Positions 1 through 6,154 of a stretch of 10,261 nt of DNA are shown in pieces. The DNA comes from Chloroflexota bacterium (GTDB lineage Bacteria; Chloroflexota; Anaerolineae; Anaerolineales; Anaerolineaceae): the NCBI GenBank assembly GCA_029777225.1, contig JAKOSR010000102.1, forward strand, positions 1 through 10,261. Reading direction: 5' to 3'. The notes under the pieces are model-generated. The model was not told the origin of the DNA. It saw only the letters and a program-made list of their open reading frames with translations, and made no database searches. Numbering within the stretch: the stretch's first letter is position 1; every line of letters begins with the position of its first letter. The position numbers were made by a program, and so were the translations under genes.

Positions 1-498
1 GCGGTTCAGGTCCTCCACGCCTTGTCTCAGGAATTCCCGAATGTGCACTTGATCATGATAGGTCCAGATAAACAGGATGGCAGCCTTCAGAAGGCGCAAG
101 CGCTGATCGATCGATTTGGGCTGCGGCAGAAAGCGGAATTTATTGAGGGTATCCCACATACAGAAGTTCCAGCATGGCTTGATCAGGCGGACATCTTTTT
201 GAACACAACGAACTTCGATACGGCTCCGCGCAGTCTCTTGGAGGCCATGGCCAACGGGTTATGCGTGATCTCAACCAATGTTGGAGGCATTCCGGATATT
301 GTTACTGATGGTCAAAACGGTCTGCTTGTCCCACCGGATGACACGGAAAAAATGGCTGAAGCGGTGACTAAAGTTCTTCACAATTCTGAGCTGGCGGGTC
401 AGATCTCCCAGAATGCCCGTCTCTCCTCTCTCAAGAATGATTGGTCCCTTGTCCTACCCCGTTGGGATGAGCTTTTATCGGAAATCGCGGCAAAATGA
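1..498 (+). CDS. Glycosyltransferase family 4 (GT-B), C-terminal part, truncated at window start
   Basis: The reading frame is open from base 1, so this is the last 165 residues of a longer protein; the TTG at 22 is an internal leucine, not a start. What is seen is the C-terminal Rossmann half of a GT-B glycosyltransferase that binds the nucleotide-sugar donor. It has a strand ending in MIGPD, the segment DIFLNTTNFDTAPRSLLEAM, then a Gly-rich stretch NVGGIPDIV and NGLLVPPDD, all typical of GT4 enzymes. The EX7E donor-binding motif is present as Asp73-x7-Glu81 (partial-protein numbering), an Asp variant that I recall from a GT4 subgroup with N-x-D-x-x-P signatures. It probably adds a sugar to a lipid-linked glycan at the cytoplasmic face of the membrane. 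Donor and acceptor cannot be read from sequence. The stop codon overlaps the start of the next gene, indicating translational coupling. Confidence 0.9.
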   Translation, partial: AVQVLHALSQEFPNVHLIMIGPDKQDGSLQKAQALIDRFGLRQKAEFIEGIPHTEVPAWLDQADIFLNTTNFDTAPRSLLEAMANGLCVISTNVGGIPDIVTDGQNGLLVPPDDTEKMAEAVTKVLHNSELAGQISQNARLSSLKNDWSLVLPRWDELLSEIAAK

Positions 499-1871
499 CC
501 ATGTCATCCCCTCACCAAACCCTAAATACTAAGCTGCTTCGTAATCTGGTCTTTCCGGTGGGCGATTTTCTTTTTGGTCAGAAGATGATCAGCCGGCTGA
601 AATTTCTTGAAGCAGCCCAGTATTGGTCTCCCTCTCAGATCGAGGAACAACAAACCGCAGATTTTAGAAAACTCATTCGCGTAGCGTACGAGGAGGTGCC
701 GTTTTACAGGCAGTTGTTCCTGGAATGGGGTATCAGGCCTGAAAAGAACCTGACCCCTGCGGACCTGTTGCGAATGCCGGTGGTCACAAAAGATAGGCTG
801 CGGGCTGCCTATCCCCAGAACGTAACCCGTTCAACCGGCCAAAAAACCTATGAGGTCAGTACCTCTGGCTCCACAGGCAAGAACTTTCATGTGATGGAAG
901 ATGCCTTAACGTCGGGCTACCACCGTGCTGCCTTTTTATTAGCCTTGGAGTGGGCAGGCTGGTCCATGGGAGAACCCCAATTGCAGACTGGAATTACACC
1001 AAACCGCAGTCTGGACCGCCGTTTGAAAGATTGGCTGTTGGGGTGTCACTATGTCTCTGCTTATGATTTATCCGACAGCCATCTCGATGAAATATTAAAT
1101 ACAATTGAAAAATATCATCTGAAGCATTTGTGGGGGTACCCGGGTAGTCTCTACTTGATCGCCCAACACGCCCAAAAGCGCGGTTGGAATCAACCACTTC
1201 ATTCAGTCGTCACCTGGGGCGATATGTTGTACCCTCACTACCGCGCCGCTATTGAAAAAACCTTCCAAACTCGGGTGACCGATACCTACGGATGCTCAGA
1301 AGGCTTCCAGGTCTCAGCGCAGTGTGAGTTTGGTAATTACCACATTCACGCCTTGGACACCCTGGTTGAATTTCTGGACGAAGACGGCCAACCCGTCTCA
1401 CCTGGGCAGGTGGGCTCCATCATCCTCACCCGTCTTCACCCTGGTCCGATGCCCCTGATCCGCTACCAGGTGGGGGATCTGGGCAGTCCATCCGCCTTGA
1501 CCTCCTGTCCTTGCGGGCGTAACCTCCCGATGATGAGTTCGCTTTTCGGCAGGAATACAGATATCATCCAGACTCCCTCTGGCAATCGCCTCATTGTTCA
1601 CTTCTTCACTGGGGTTTTGGAGCACTTTACTGATGTGGAGTCATTTCAGGTGATTCAGGACGAACTTGAAAGCATCACCGTCCTGATCGTGCCGACCCAA
1701 CCAGCCCTACCCGGCCTATCGCAGGCCATCATCAAGGCCCTGAAGGACCGGGGTGCGGCGGATCTTGAGATTAAAGTCGAATTCGTGGATCAAATTCCAC
1801 TCCAAAAAACTGGAAAAAACCGCTTTATTATCAGTTCGCTTAAGGCTTCATCAGGCTCATCTTCCCAATAA
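495..1871 (+). CDS. PaaK/CapK-like adenylate-forming enzyme
   Basis: A 458-residue member of the phenylacetate-CoA ligase / CapK / coenzyme F390 synthetase-like group of the ANL adenylating superfamily. Visible motifs are the phosphate-binding loop STSGSTGK (about 122-129), the adenine-binding segment DTYGCSEG (263-270), the RYQVGDLG motif with the ribose-binding Asp (323-330), the CPCGR and FGRNTDII segments typical of PaaK-type proteins (338-342, 351-358), and a C-terminal KTGKNR (438-443) that could supply the catalytic lysine. Length is normal for the family. The start ATG at 495 overlaps the upstream stop as ATGA; a second ATG at 501 is possible. Such genes recur in polysaccharide loci, but their substrates are mostly unknown. 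Activation of a carboxylic acid for attachment to a glycan or amino sugar is inference. No acyl-carrier protein or obvious acyltransferase gene is in the window. Confidence 0.88.
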   Translation: MTMSSPHQTLNTKLLRNLVFPVGDFLFGQKMISRLKFLEAAQYWSPSQIEEQQTADFRKLIRVAYEEVPFYRQLFLEWGIRPEKNLTPADLLRMPVVTKDRLRAAYPQNVTRSTGQKTYEVSTSGSTGKNFHVMEDALTSGYHRAAFLLALEWAGWSMGEPQLQTGITPNRSLDRRLKDWLLGCHYVSAYDLSDSHLDEILNTIEKYHLKHLWGYPGSLYLIAQHAQKRGWNQPLHSVVTWGDMLYPHYRAAIEKTFQTRVTDTYGCSEGFQVSAQCEFGNYHIHALDTLVEFLDEDGQPVSPGQVGSIILTRLHPGPMPLIRYQVGDLGSPSALTSCPCGRNLPMMSSLFGRNTDIIQTPSGNRLIVHFFTGVLEHFTDVESFQVIQDELESITVLIVPTQPALPGLSQAIIKALKDRGAADLEIKVEFVDQIPLQKTGKNRFIISSLKASSGSSSQ

Positions 1872-1916
1872 TTCATTTCCCGCTGCGGCGCTCGCCCGCG
1901 GGATGCTCAAAAAATC

Positions 1917-2951
1917 ATGGATAATCCAACCCCTAAGGTCACAGTGATACTACCGCTTCGTAATGAAGCCGAATCAATTGCTGTCAATATGCGTTCATTG
2001 GTGGCTCAGGATTATTCTCATGCCCTGATGGAGATCATTCTTGTGGATGGCATGTCCCAGGACGATACCATAAAGATTGCTCTGGAGGAATTGAATAACG
2101 CTTCGTTCCTCGATGTGCTGGTCATTCAAAATCCCGCCAGAATTGTTCCAACAGGCTTGAATCTCGCCTTGCGTGTAGCAAAAGGGGATGTCATCATCCG
2201 CGTCGATGGTCATACCGTGATCGCGCCTGACTACATCAGTCAATGCGTCCAATGTCTAAACCGGACCAACGCGGACAATGTGGGGGGCAGGATGGACGCG
2301 GTGGGTGACACGCGCTTTGGGAACATGGTTGCCTTGGCAACCAGTTCCCCTTTCGGAATCGGGAATGCTCGTTTCCATTATTCTCAAAAAGAGGAATGGG
2401 TGGACACGGTTTACATGGGCGCTTGGCCTGGAACCGTCTTTACAAAAATTGGTCTTTTTGACGAAGAATTGGTACGTGATCAGGACGATGAATTCAATTA
2501 CCGCCTGCGGGAATCGGGTGGCAAGGTTTTACTCTCCCCAACCATAAAATCACACTATACGGTCAGAAGCAGTCCAAAAGCGCTTGCAAAGCAATACTTT
2601 CAGTACGGCTTTTGGAAGGTGCGCGTGCTGCAAAAGCACCCTCGCCAGATGAGCCTGCGCCAGTTCGTGCCCCCACTTTTCGTCCTTGCTCTGCTGCTCT
2701 CGGTAATCCTCGCGCTGGCTCTTTCCGGGGGTTGGCTGGTGCTGGCTGGTTTGCTCGCCGTTTACCTGTTCGCGAATATCCTGGCCTCAATCTTCACCGG
2801 TAGGGGGCAGCCTTTATCGGTAACCGCGTCACTCCCGCTTGCTTTCACTATCCTTCATGTCAGCTACGGCCTCGGCTTCCTGATCGGTCTGCTGAAATTT
2901 GCCAACCGTTGGGGCGATAAGCTCGGAAAGGTACCCCCCTGGCCCCTCTAA
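1917..2951 (+). CDS. ExoA-like family 2 glycosyltransferase with C-terminal membrane helices
   Basis: A 344-residue GT-A glycosyltransferase resembling the succinoglycan ExoA branch of GT2. The N-terminal catalytic domain (about 8-215) has a starting strand VTVILPLRNEAES, VDGMSQDDT (43-51), and the metal/nucleotide-binding segment RVDGHT (95-100), the ExoA-style D-x-H form of DXD. Next come GAWPGTVF (168-175) and RDQDDEFNYRLR (187-198), the acceptor-site block with acidic residues. Three hydrophobic segments follow (about 251-270, 273-293, 303-325), anchoring the enzyme in the membrane. It probably extends a lipid-linked repeat unit using a nucleotide sugar; sugar identity is unknown. The gap to the previous gene is 45 nt and contains only a weak CCCGC/GCGGG inverted repeat, so cotranscription is likely. 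The ribosome site before ATG 1917 is weak (GGGAT, about 12 nt away). Confidence 0.9.
   Translation: MDNPTPKVTVILPLRNEAESIAVNMRSLVAQDYSHALMEIILVDGMSQDDTIKIALEELNNASFLDVLVIQNPARIVPTGLNLALRVAKGDVIIRVDGHTVIAPDYISQCVQCLNRTNADNVGGRMDAVGDTRFGNMVALATSSPFGIGNARFHYSQKEEWVDTVYMGAWPGTVFTKIGLFDEELVRDQDDEFNYRLRESGGKVLLSPTIKSHYTVRSSPKALAKQYFQYGFWKVRVLQKHPRQMSLRQFVPPLFVLALLLSVILALALSGGWLVLAGLLAVYLFANILASIFTGRGQPLSVTASLPLAFTILHVSYGLGFLIGLLKFANRWGDKLGKVPPWPL
2925..2941 (+). promoter_or_regulatory. Shine-Dalgarno and CTG start of the methyltransferase
   Basis: GGAAAGG at 2925-2931 is followed after 7 nt by CTG at 2939-2941, inside the last codons of the GT2 gene. The upstream in-frame TAA at 2918-2920 limits how far the methyltransferase can extend, so this is the only well-placed initiation site that keeps the coding-like N-terminus. 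CTG is a rare start, so the call is moderate. Confidence 0.5.
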
Positions 2952-3652
2952 ACGATTCCAACCCCGATATCCGGCGCCTGCGCGAGGAGTACGCCCGGCG
3001 TGCCGTCAATTCGCCTTCTGATGACCGTTATTCCTCCTCCAATCCGGCCTACCGATGGGCGTTGGCTCGCCGTCATGCGGATATTGTTGCCCTCCTGGGT
3101 GAGGTCGGTCTCACAGACCTCTCCAAGCAGCGGATTTTGGAGCTCGGCTGTGGTTCGGGCGGGGTTGTAAACGAGTTCCTCACCTTGGGCGCTGCGCCTG
3201 CCAACCTGGTGGGGGTCGATCTGCTCTATGATCGCTTGCGCGTAGCTAAAAGCTTACTTCCGGATGGTCTGTGGGTCACGGCCAATGGGCAACACCTTCC
3301 CTTTCCTGCAGGTAGCTTTGACTTGGAGCTCCAATTCACTGCGTTTTCTTCCATCCTCGACCCTGCCACCAGGCTGGACATGGCATCTGAGATGCTGCGC
3401 CTCCTCAAGCCCGGTGGGGGGATCCTTTGGTACGACTTTATTTGGAACCCGCTCAACCCCCAGACCGAGGGCCTACCGCTTGCCCAGGTGAAAAAGCTCT
3501 TTCCAGGCACCTTACTGACCCCCCGGCGCGTCACGCTCGCTCCGCCCTTGGCCCGGCTTCTCCTTCCCCGCTTCCAACCCTTGGCCAACAGCCTCACCCG
3601 CCTTAAAATCCTGAATTCCCACCTGCTCATCTGGATTAAAAAACCCAGCTGA
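2939..3652 (+). CDS. Class I SAM-dependent methyltransferase, probable CTG start
   Basis: Residue positions assume a CTG start at 2939 (237 aa). The protein shows the class I methyltransferase fold: motif I ILELGCGSGG (66-75) for the SAM methionine/ribose region, an acidic residue ending strand 2 in GVDLL (Asp94), a post-motif region around QFTAFSSILD, and LKPGGGILWYDF (156-167). It is of the Methyltransf_11 type; the acceptor is unknown, with O-methylation of a glycan sugar one possibility given the cluster. Start choice: the frame is coding-like far upstream of the first standard start (TTG 3062), with a charged helix DIRRLREEYARRA. There is no ATG, GTG or TTG between the in-frame stop at 2918-2920 and 3062. 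CTG 2939 lies 7 nt after GGAAAGG (2925-2931), overlapping the GT2 end by 13 nt. A TTG 3062 start would delete the conserved-looking N-terminal helix. Confidence 0.82.
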   Translation: MAPLNDSNPDIRRLREEYARRAVNSPSDDRYSSSNPAYRWALARRHADIVALLGEVGLTDLSKQRILELGCGSGGVVNEFLTLGAAPANLVGVDLLYDRLRVAKSLLPDGLWVTANGQHLPFPAGSFDLELQFTAFSSILDPATRLDMASEMLRLLKPGGGILWYDFIWNPLNPQTEGLPLAQVKKLFPGTLLTPRRVTLAPPLARLLLPRFQPLANSLTRLKILNSHLLIWIKKPS

Positions 3653-3680
3653 TTTCCTTATCTCTCAACCCTTTCAGGGT

Positions 3681-3714
3681 GGGGCGGGTTTACTTTACCC
3701 GCCCTTCTTTTTTT
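3681..3714 (+). terminator. Intrinsic (rho-independent) terminator
   Basis: GGGCGGGT (3682-3689) pairs perfectly with ACCCGCCC (3697-3704) around a 7-nt loop; a G-T pair can extend the base. A T-rich run TTCTTTTTTT (3705-3714) follows directly. It sits 28 nt after the methyltransferase stop and should end the first transcription unit. Confidence 0.9.
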
Positions 3715-3979
3715 AATTCTTTGGGTCATGAGCCGCGGGTTGAAGGCTTCTCCACACCCTCCCATGGGGGCATCCGCAGTTGAAAACCTCGCTTGGCCGT
3801 CTTTGTGCGTCCGCCCTCCTTTCCACCAACCTTAAAAAACCTCAATTTTCGGTCATTTGCTCCCGCCACGCCCCCATTCTGCCATTACACTCTCCCTTAA
3901 CATCTTGCGGCGCGAAACAGGCCCCTGTAATCCGGCCAAACCCAATCGCAACCTGCCGCCAAACAAAAAAGGAGAACCT
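3715..3979. other. Intergenic region between terminator and small gene
   Basis: About 265 nt with no gene I can support. It contains a short palindrome around CCCATGGG (3761-3768) and a pyrimidine-rich stretch. An open frame upstream of 3980 has no convincing ribosome site or protein-like sequence. I found no -35/-10 pair of good quality, although the small gene downstream of the terminator needs its own promoter here. Confidence 0.5.
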
Positions 3980-4378
3980 ATGCCCAATACCCAAAACCTC
4001 AAACCCTTTGAAAAAGAGGATTCCCGCATCAACCGCCGCGGCCGTCCTCGAAAAGCCGACCTTTTCGCTCAATATTCCCGCAGCATGCTCGAAGAGTTGG
4101 TTCCCTATGGTCCAGATAACCGGTACATGACCCGCCTGGAAGCCATCCTGCGCGAGTGGCTGGATTCAGGTGTCTTCCGAAAGCAGCTGGCGGTCATCCA
4201 ATACGCCTATGGCAAAGTTCCCAACAATCCGCCTTTCGATGGCCGCGACGCGCAAATTGTGGTCGATTGGAATGGGAGAATCACCTCCCACATCGAATAT
4301 TTGGATGAAGATGATGAATCGCGCTTCATCAAGTATTCCGGTGACTATCCCAAACGCCCCGCGATCGATATCCCCTGA
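3980..4378 (+). CDS. Hypothetical 132-aa protein with AT-hook-like motif
   Basis: The start is ATG 3980, with a strong ribosome site AAGGAG about 5 nt upstream (AAAAAAGGAGAACCT then ATG). The 132-residue product is soluble and charged. A basic N-terminal segment RRGRPRK (19-25) matches the RGRP core of an AT-hook, a minor-groove DNA-binding motif. A helical middle follows (about 27-80): a segment with EAILREWLDSG and then RKQLAVIQYAYGKVP. This has the feel of short phage-like proteins of the DUF5681 / small-terminase type, where repeated A-x-x-G-D helices end in a YGKP motif; that resemblance is loose. The C-terminal third (about 90-132) is acidic and probably strand-rich (QIVVDWNGR, then DEDDESRF). 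Function is unknown. It stands alone between a terminator and the next promoter-like element, so it may be a small DNA-binding regulator or a relic of a mobile element. Both are guesses. Confidence 0.75.
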   Translation: MPNTQNLKPFEKEDSRINRRGRPRKADLFAQYSRSMLEELVPYGPDNRYMTRLEAILREWLDSGVFRKQLAVIQYAYGKVPNNPPFDGRDAQIVVDWNGRITSHIEYLDEDDESRFIKYSGDYPKRPAIDIP

Positions 4379-4426
4379 TTTCAGCTCTCAACGCTTGTTC
4401 ACCAGGCTCCCAGCTTCGTTGATCCC

Positions 4427-4439
4427 AGGTTCGAAACCT
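4427..4439. repeat. Small hairpin AGGTT-CGA-AACCT
   Basis: A perfect 5-bp inverted repeat with a 3-nt loop lies 49 nt after the small gene. It looks like a tRNA T-arm at first sight but has no tRNA body around it. No T-run follows, so it is not a clear terminator. Confidence 0.4.
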
Positions 4440-4470
4440 CAGCGTTTGATGCCGAAAAACGATTTTTCTC

Positions 4471-4483
4471 ACTGTATAACAGT
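4471..4483. repeat. Palindrome ACTGT-ATA-ACAGT upstream of the sugar transferase
   Basis: A perfect 13-nt inverted repeat (5-bp arms, 3-nt centre) about 80 nt upstream of the TATAAT element at 4563. It could be an operator half-site pair. The spacing does not fit a LexA box (CTG-N10-CAG form). Assignment to a regulator is not possible from sequence alone. Confidence 0.35.
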
Positions 4484-4562
4484 TGGAACCGCTCGGGTTT
4501 GGAGCTCGTTCTCCCTTCAGGATTGTTTGCTGAAACAAAATAAAAATCCGAAAATGTTGTAC

Positions 4563-4568
4563 TATAAT
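4563..4568 (+). promoter_or_regulatory. Possible -10 element (TATAAT) for the sugar transferase
   Basis: A perfect TATAAT in an AT-rich stretch, 53 nt before the GTG start at 4622. No good -35 hexamer lies 16-19 nt upstream; that region is A-rich (ATAAAA at 4540-4545). A start site near 4575 would give a leader of about 47 nt. The call rests on the -10 and on the need for a promoter after the terminator at 3681-3714. Confidence 0.4.
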
Positions 4569-4621
4569 AATGAGTTGTCTTTTCTTTTTTTCATTCGGGC
4601 AGGAATTTTGAGGGGCTTATT

Positions 4622-6154
4622 GTGGGTAGTGTGACCAGCGAAGACTATTACGAAACCAGTTCCCAACAGGCGGATAGGGAGCTTGTGCAACGTCGTCCCG
4701 TGGTATTCAACACCTTCAAACGAGTCTGCGATATTGTCTTCTCACTGTTAGGCCTGCTGGTCCTGGCTCCAGTTCTCCTCTTCATCGTCTTGCGCATCAA
4801 GCGTGACTCACCTGGTCCGGCCTTTTTCAGTGCCGACCGCATGGGTCGTAAAGGTAAAGTGTTCAAAATCTGGAAGTTCCGCACCATGTTCGAAACCCCG
4901 CAAAACCATCACGGGGCTCCTGTCACCTCCAGTGAAGACTCGCGGGTCACTCCCTATGGCCGTTGGCTGCGAGATACCAAGTTGAATGAACTCCCTCAGC
5001 TCCTGAACGTGCTCAAAGGGGAGATGAGTTTCGTCGGTCCTCGTCCAGAGGATGTCCAAATCGCCTCCAATTGGCCTGAAGCAATCCGGGAGGAAGTCCT
5101 CTCAGTACGTCCAGGCGTAACCAGCCCTGCTTCCATCATCTACCGGAACGAGGAGAAGATGCTCAAGGGCTCTGGCTTTTTGGATGATTACCTGCGCACA
5201 ATCCTCCCCGATAAACTCCGCCTGGACCAGCTTTACGTCCGCAACATGAATGTGCTCACAGATATGGATGTGCTGGCCATGACCTTGGTGACCCTCATCC
5301 CTGCCCTAAGGCAGAAGGATTTCGATGAACGCTGGATGTATGGCGGCCCATTCTTCCTCCTATTTAAGCGCGTCTTGGGGTGGTTCCTGATTGACGTCCT
5401 GGTAACCTTGTTCTCTGTTGGTCTGTCTGGAGCGGTTTGGCGGATCAGCGCGGTCATCAATTTGGGCATCCCGACCTTTGCGTTGGTGTCACTCGCTGTG
5501 GCCGTACTGCTGAGCCTGATCAACCTTATTCTTGGCCTCAGTAAGGTGGATTGGACCAAAGCCAGCCCGGTCTTCACCATCGACCTGGCCTTCTCCTCCG
5601 GCGTCACTATGGCGATTATTTGGGCAGTCAATCGGTTCTGGCTGACCACCCCCTGGATACCCTTCAGCCTGATTTGGCTTATCTGGCTGACGATTTTCAT
5701 TGGCCTGGTGACCGCCCGCTACCAGGAGCGCTTGCTCACCGGCCTGGCTAATCGCTGGCTGTTGTTGAGAGGCACTAAAGCCTCCTTCGCCGAGCGCATC
5801 CTCATTGTTGGCGCGGGTGACCTTGGCGAGTTGACTATCTGGCTGCTCAATCGCAGCGCCTACGCCACTCTCTTCGGGGTGGTGGGCATTGTGGATGACG
5901 ACGCGCACAAACGGGGCAGCCAAATCCTGGGTCTCAATGTGATTGGCGGAACCAACGACATTCCAAAGTTGGTAAAAAAGTTTGGCGTCGGCTTGATTTT
6001 CTTTGCCATCGCCAATGTACCGGCACCCAGGCGTGAGGAACTCATTCAGCTGTGTGAGGGCACAGGCATTCGCACGGTCATTGTTCCAGACCTGGTCAAG
6101 GTGCTGGAACGCTCCATCAAGAAAATTGAAGTGGCGGAACAACATGAAAGCTGA
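4622..6154 (+). CDS. Polyprenyl-phosphate sugar-1-phosphate transferase with reversed domain order
   Basis: A 510-residue membrane protein that should transfer a phosphosugar from a nucleotide sugar to a polyprenyl phosphate, starting a glycan repeat unit. GTG 4622 is preceded by GAGGGG with 6-nt spacing; GTG 4631 is an alternative. The N-terminal part (about 29-227) is a complete bacterial sugar transferase domain (PF02397 type). It has the KRVCD segment and re-entrant hydrophobic helix (33-58), FKIWKFRTM (81-89), LRDTKLNELPQLLNVL (116-131), GEMSFVGPRPED (133-144) and SVRPGVTSPAS (161-171). Four predicted membrane helices follow (about 248-272, 282-306, 318-337, 345-364), then a Rossmann domain with ILIVGAGDLGE (393-403) and VGIVDDD (421-427), the CoA_binding_3 / CapD N-terminal type. 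In WbaP/WcaJ-like enzymes the helices and Rossmann domain precede the transferase domain; here they follow it. The catalytic Asp-Glu dyad reads Asn122-Glu123. The end overlaps the next gene by 11 nt. Confidence 0.9.
   Translation: MGSVTSEDYYETSSQQADRELVQRRPVVFNTFKRVCDIVFSLLGLLVLAPVLLFIVLRIKRDSPGPAFFSADRMGRKGKVFKIWKFRTMFETPQNHHGAPVTSSEDSRVTPYGRWLRDTKLNELPQLLNVLKGEMSFVGPRPEDVQIASNWPEAIREEVLSVRPGVTSPASIIYRNEEKMLKGSGFLDDYLRTILPDKLRLDQLYVRNMNVLTDMDVLAMTLVTLIPALRQKDFDERWMYGGPFFLLFKRVLGWFLIDVLVTLFSVGLSGAVWRISAVINLGIPTFALVSLAVAVLLSLINLILGLSKVDWTKASPVFTIDLAFSSGVTMAIIWAVNRFWLTTPWIPFSLIWLIWLTIFIGLVTARYQERLLTGLANRWLLLRGTKASFAERILIVGAGDLGELTIWLLNRSAYATLFGVVGIVDDDAHKRGSQILGLNVIGGTNDIPKLVKKFGVGLIFFAIANVPAPRREELIQLCEGTGIRTVIVPDLVKVLERSIKKIEVAEQHES

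Noticed and set aside
1879..1902. CCCGC/GCGGG hairpin as a terminator between the CapK-like and GT2 genes
   Set aside because: Only 5 bp pair, with a 14-nt loop and no T-run.
3857..3979. N-terminal extension of the 132-aa protein from a TTG at 3857
   Set aside because: The extension is low in protein-like character and lacks a ribosome site, while ATG 3980 has a strong AAGGAG.
4351..4448. Possible long tRNA: CAAACGC (4351-4357) pairs with GCGTTTG (4442-4448), with a T-loop-like GGTTCGAAACC before the 3' arm
   Set aside because: The candidate T-stem is not paired over five positions, no D-arm or anticodon stem fits, it starts inside the 132-aa gene, and no CCA follows.
4471..4483. LexA-type SOS box
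   Set aside because: ACTGT-ATA-ACAGT has a 3-nt centre, unlike LexA operator spacing.
6003..6143. N-terminal extension of the dehydratase from an upstream ATG
   Set aside because: The extension is the sugar transferase gene read out of frame and has no homology-like features; ATG 6144 puts the NAD-binding loop at the usual distance from the start.
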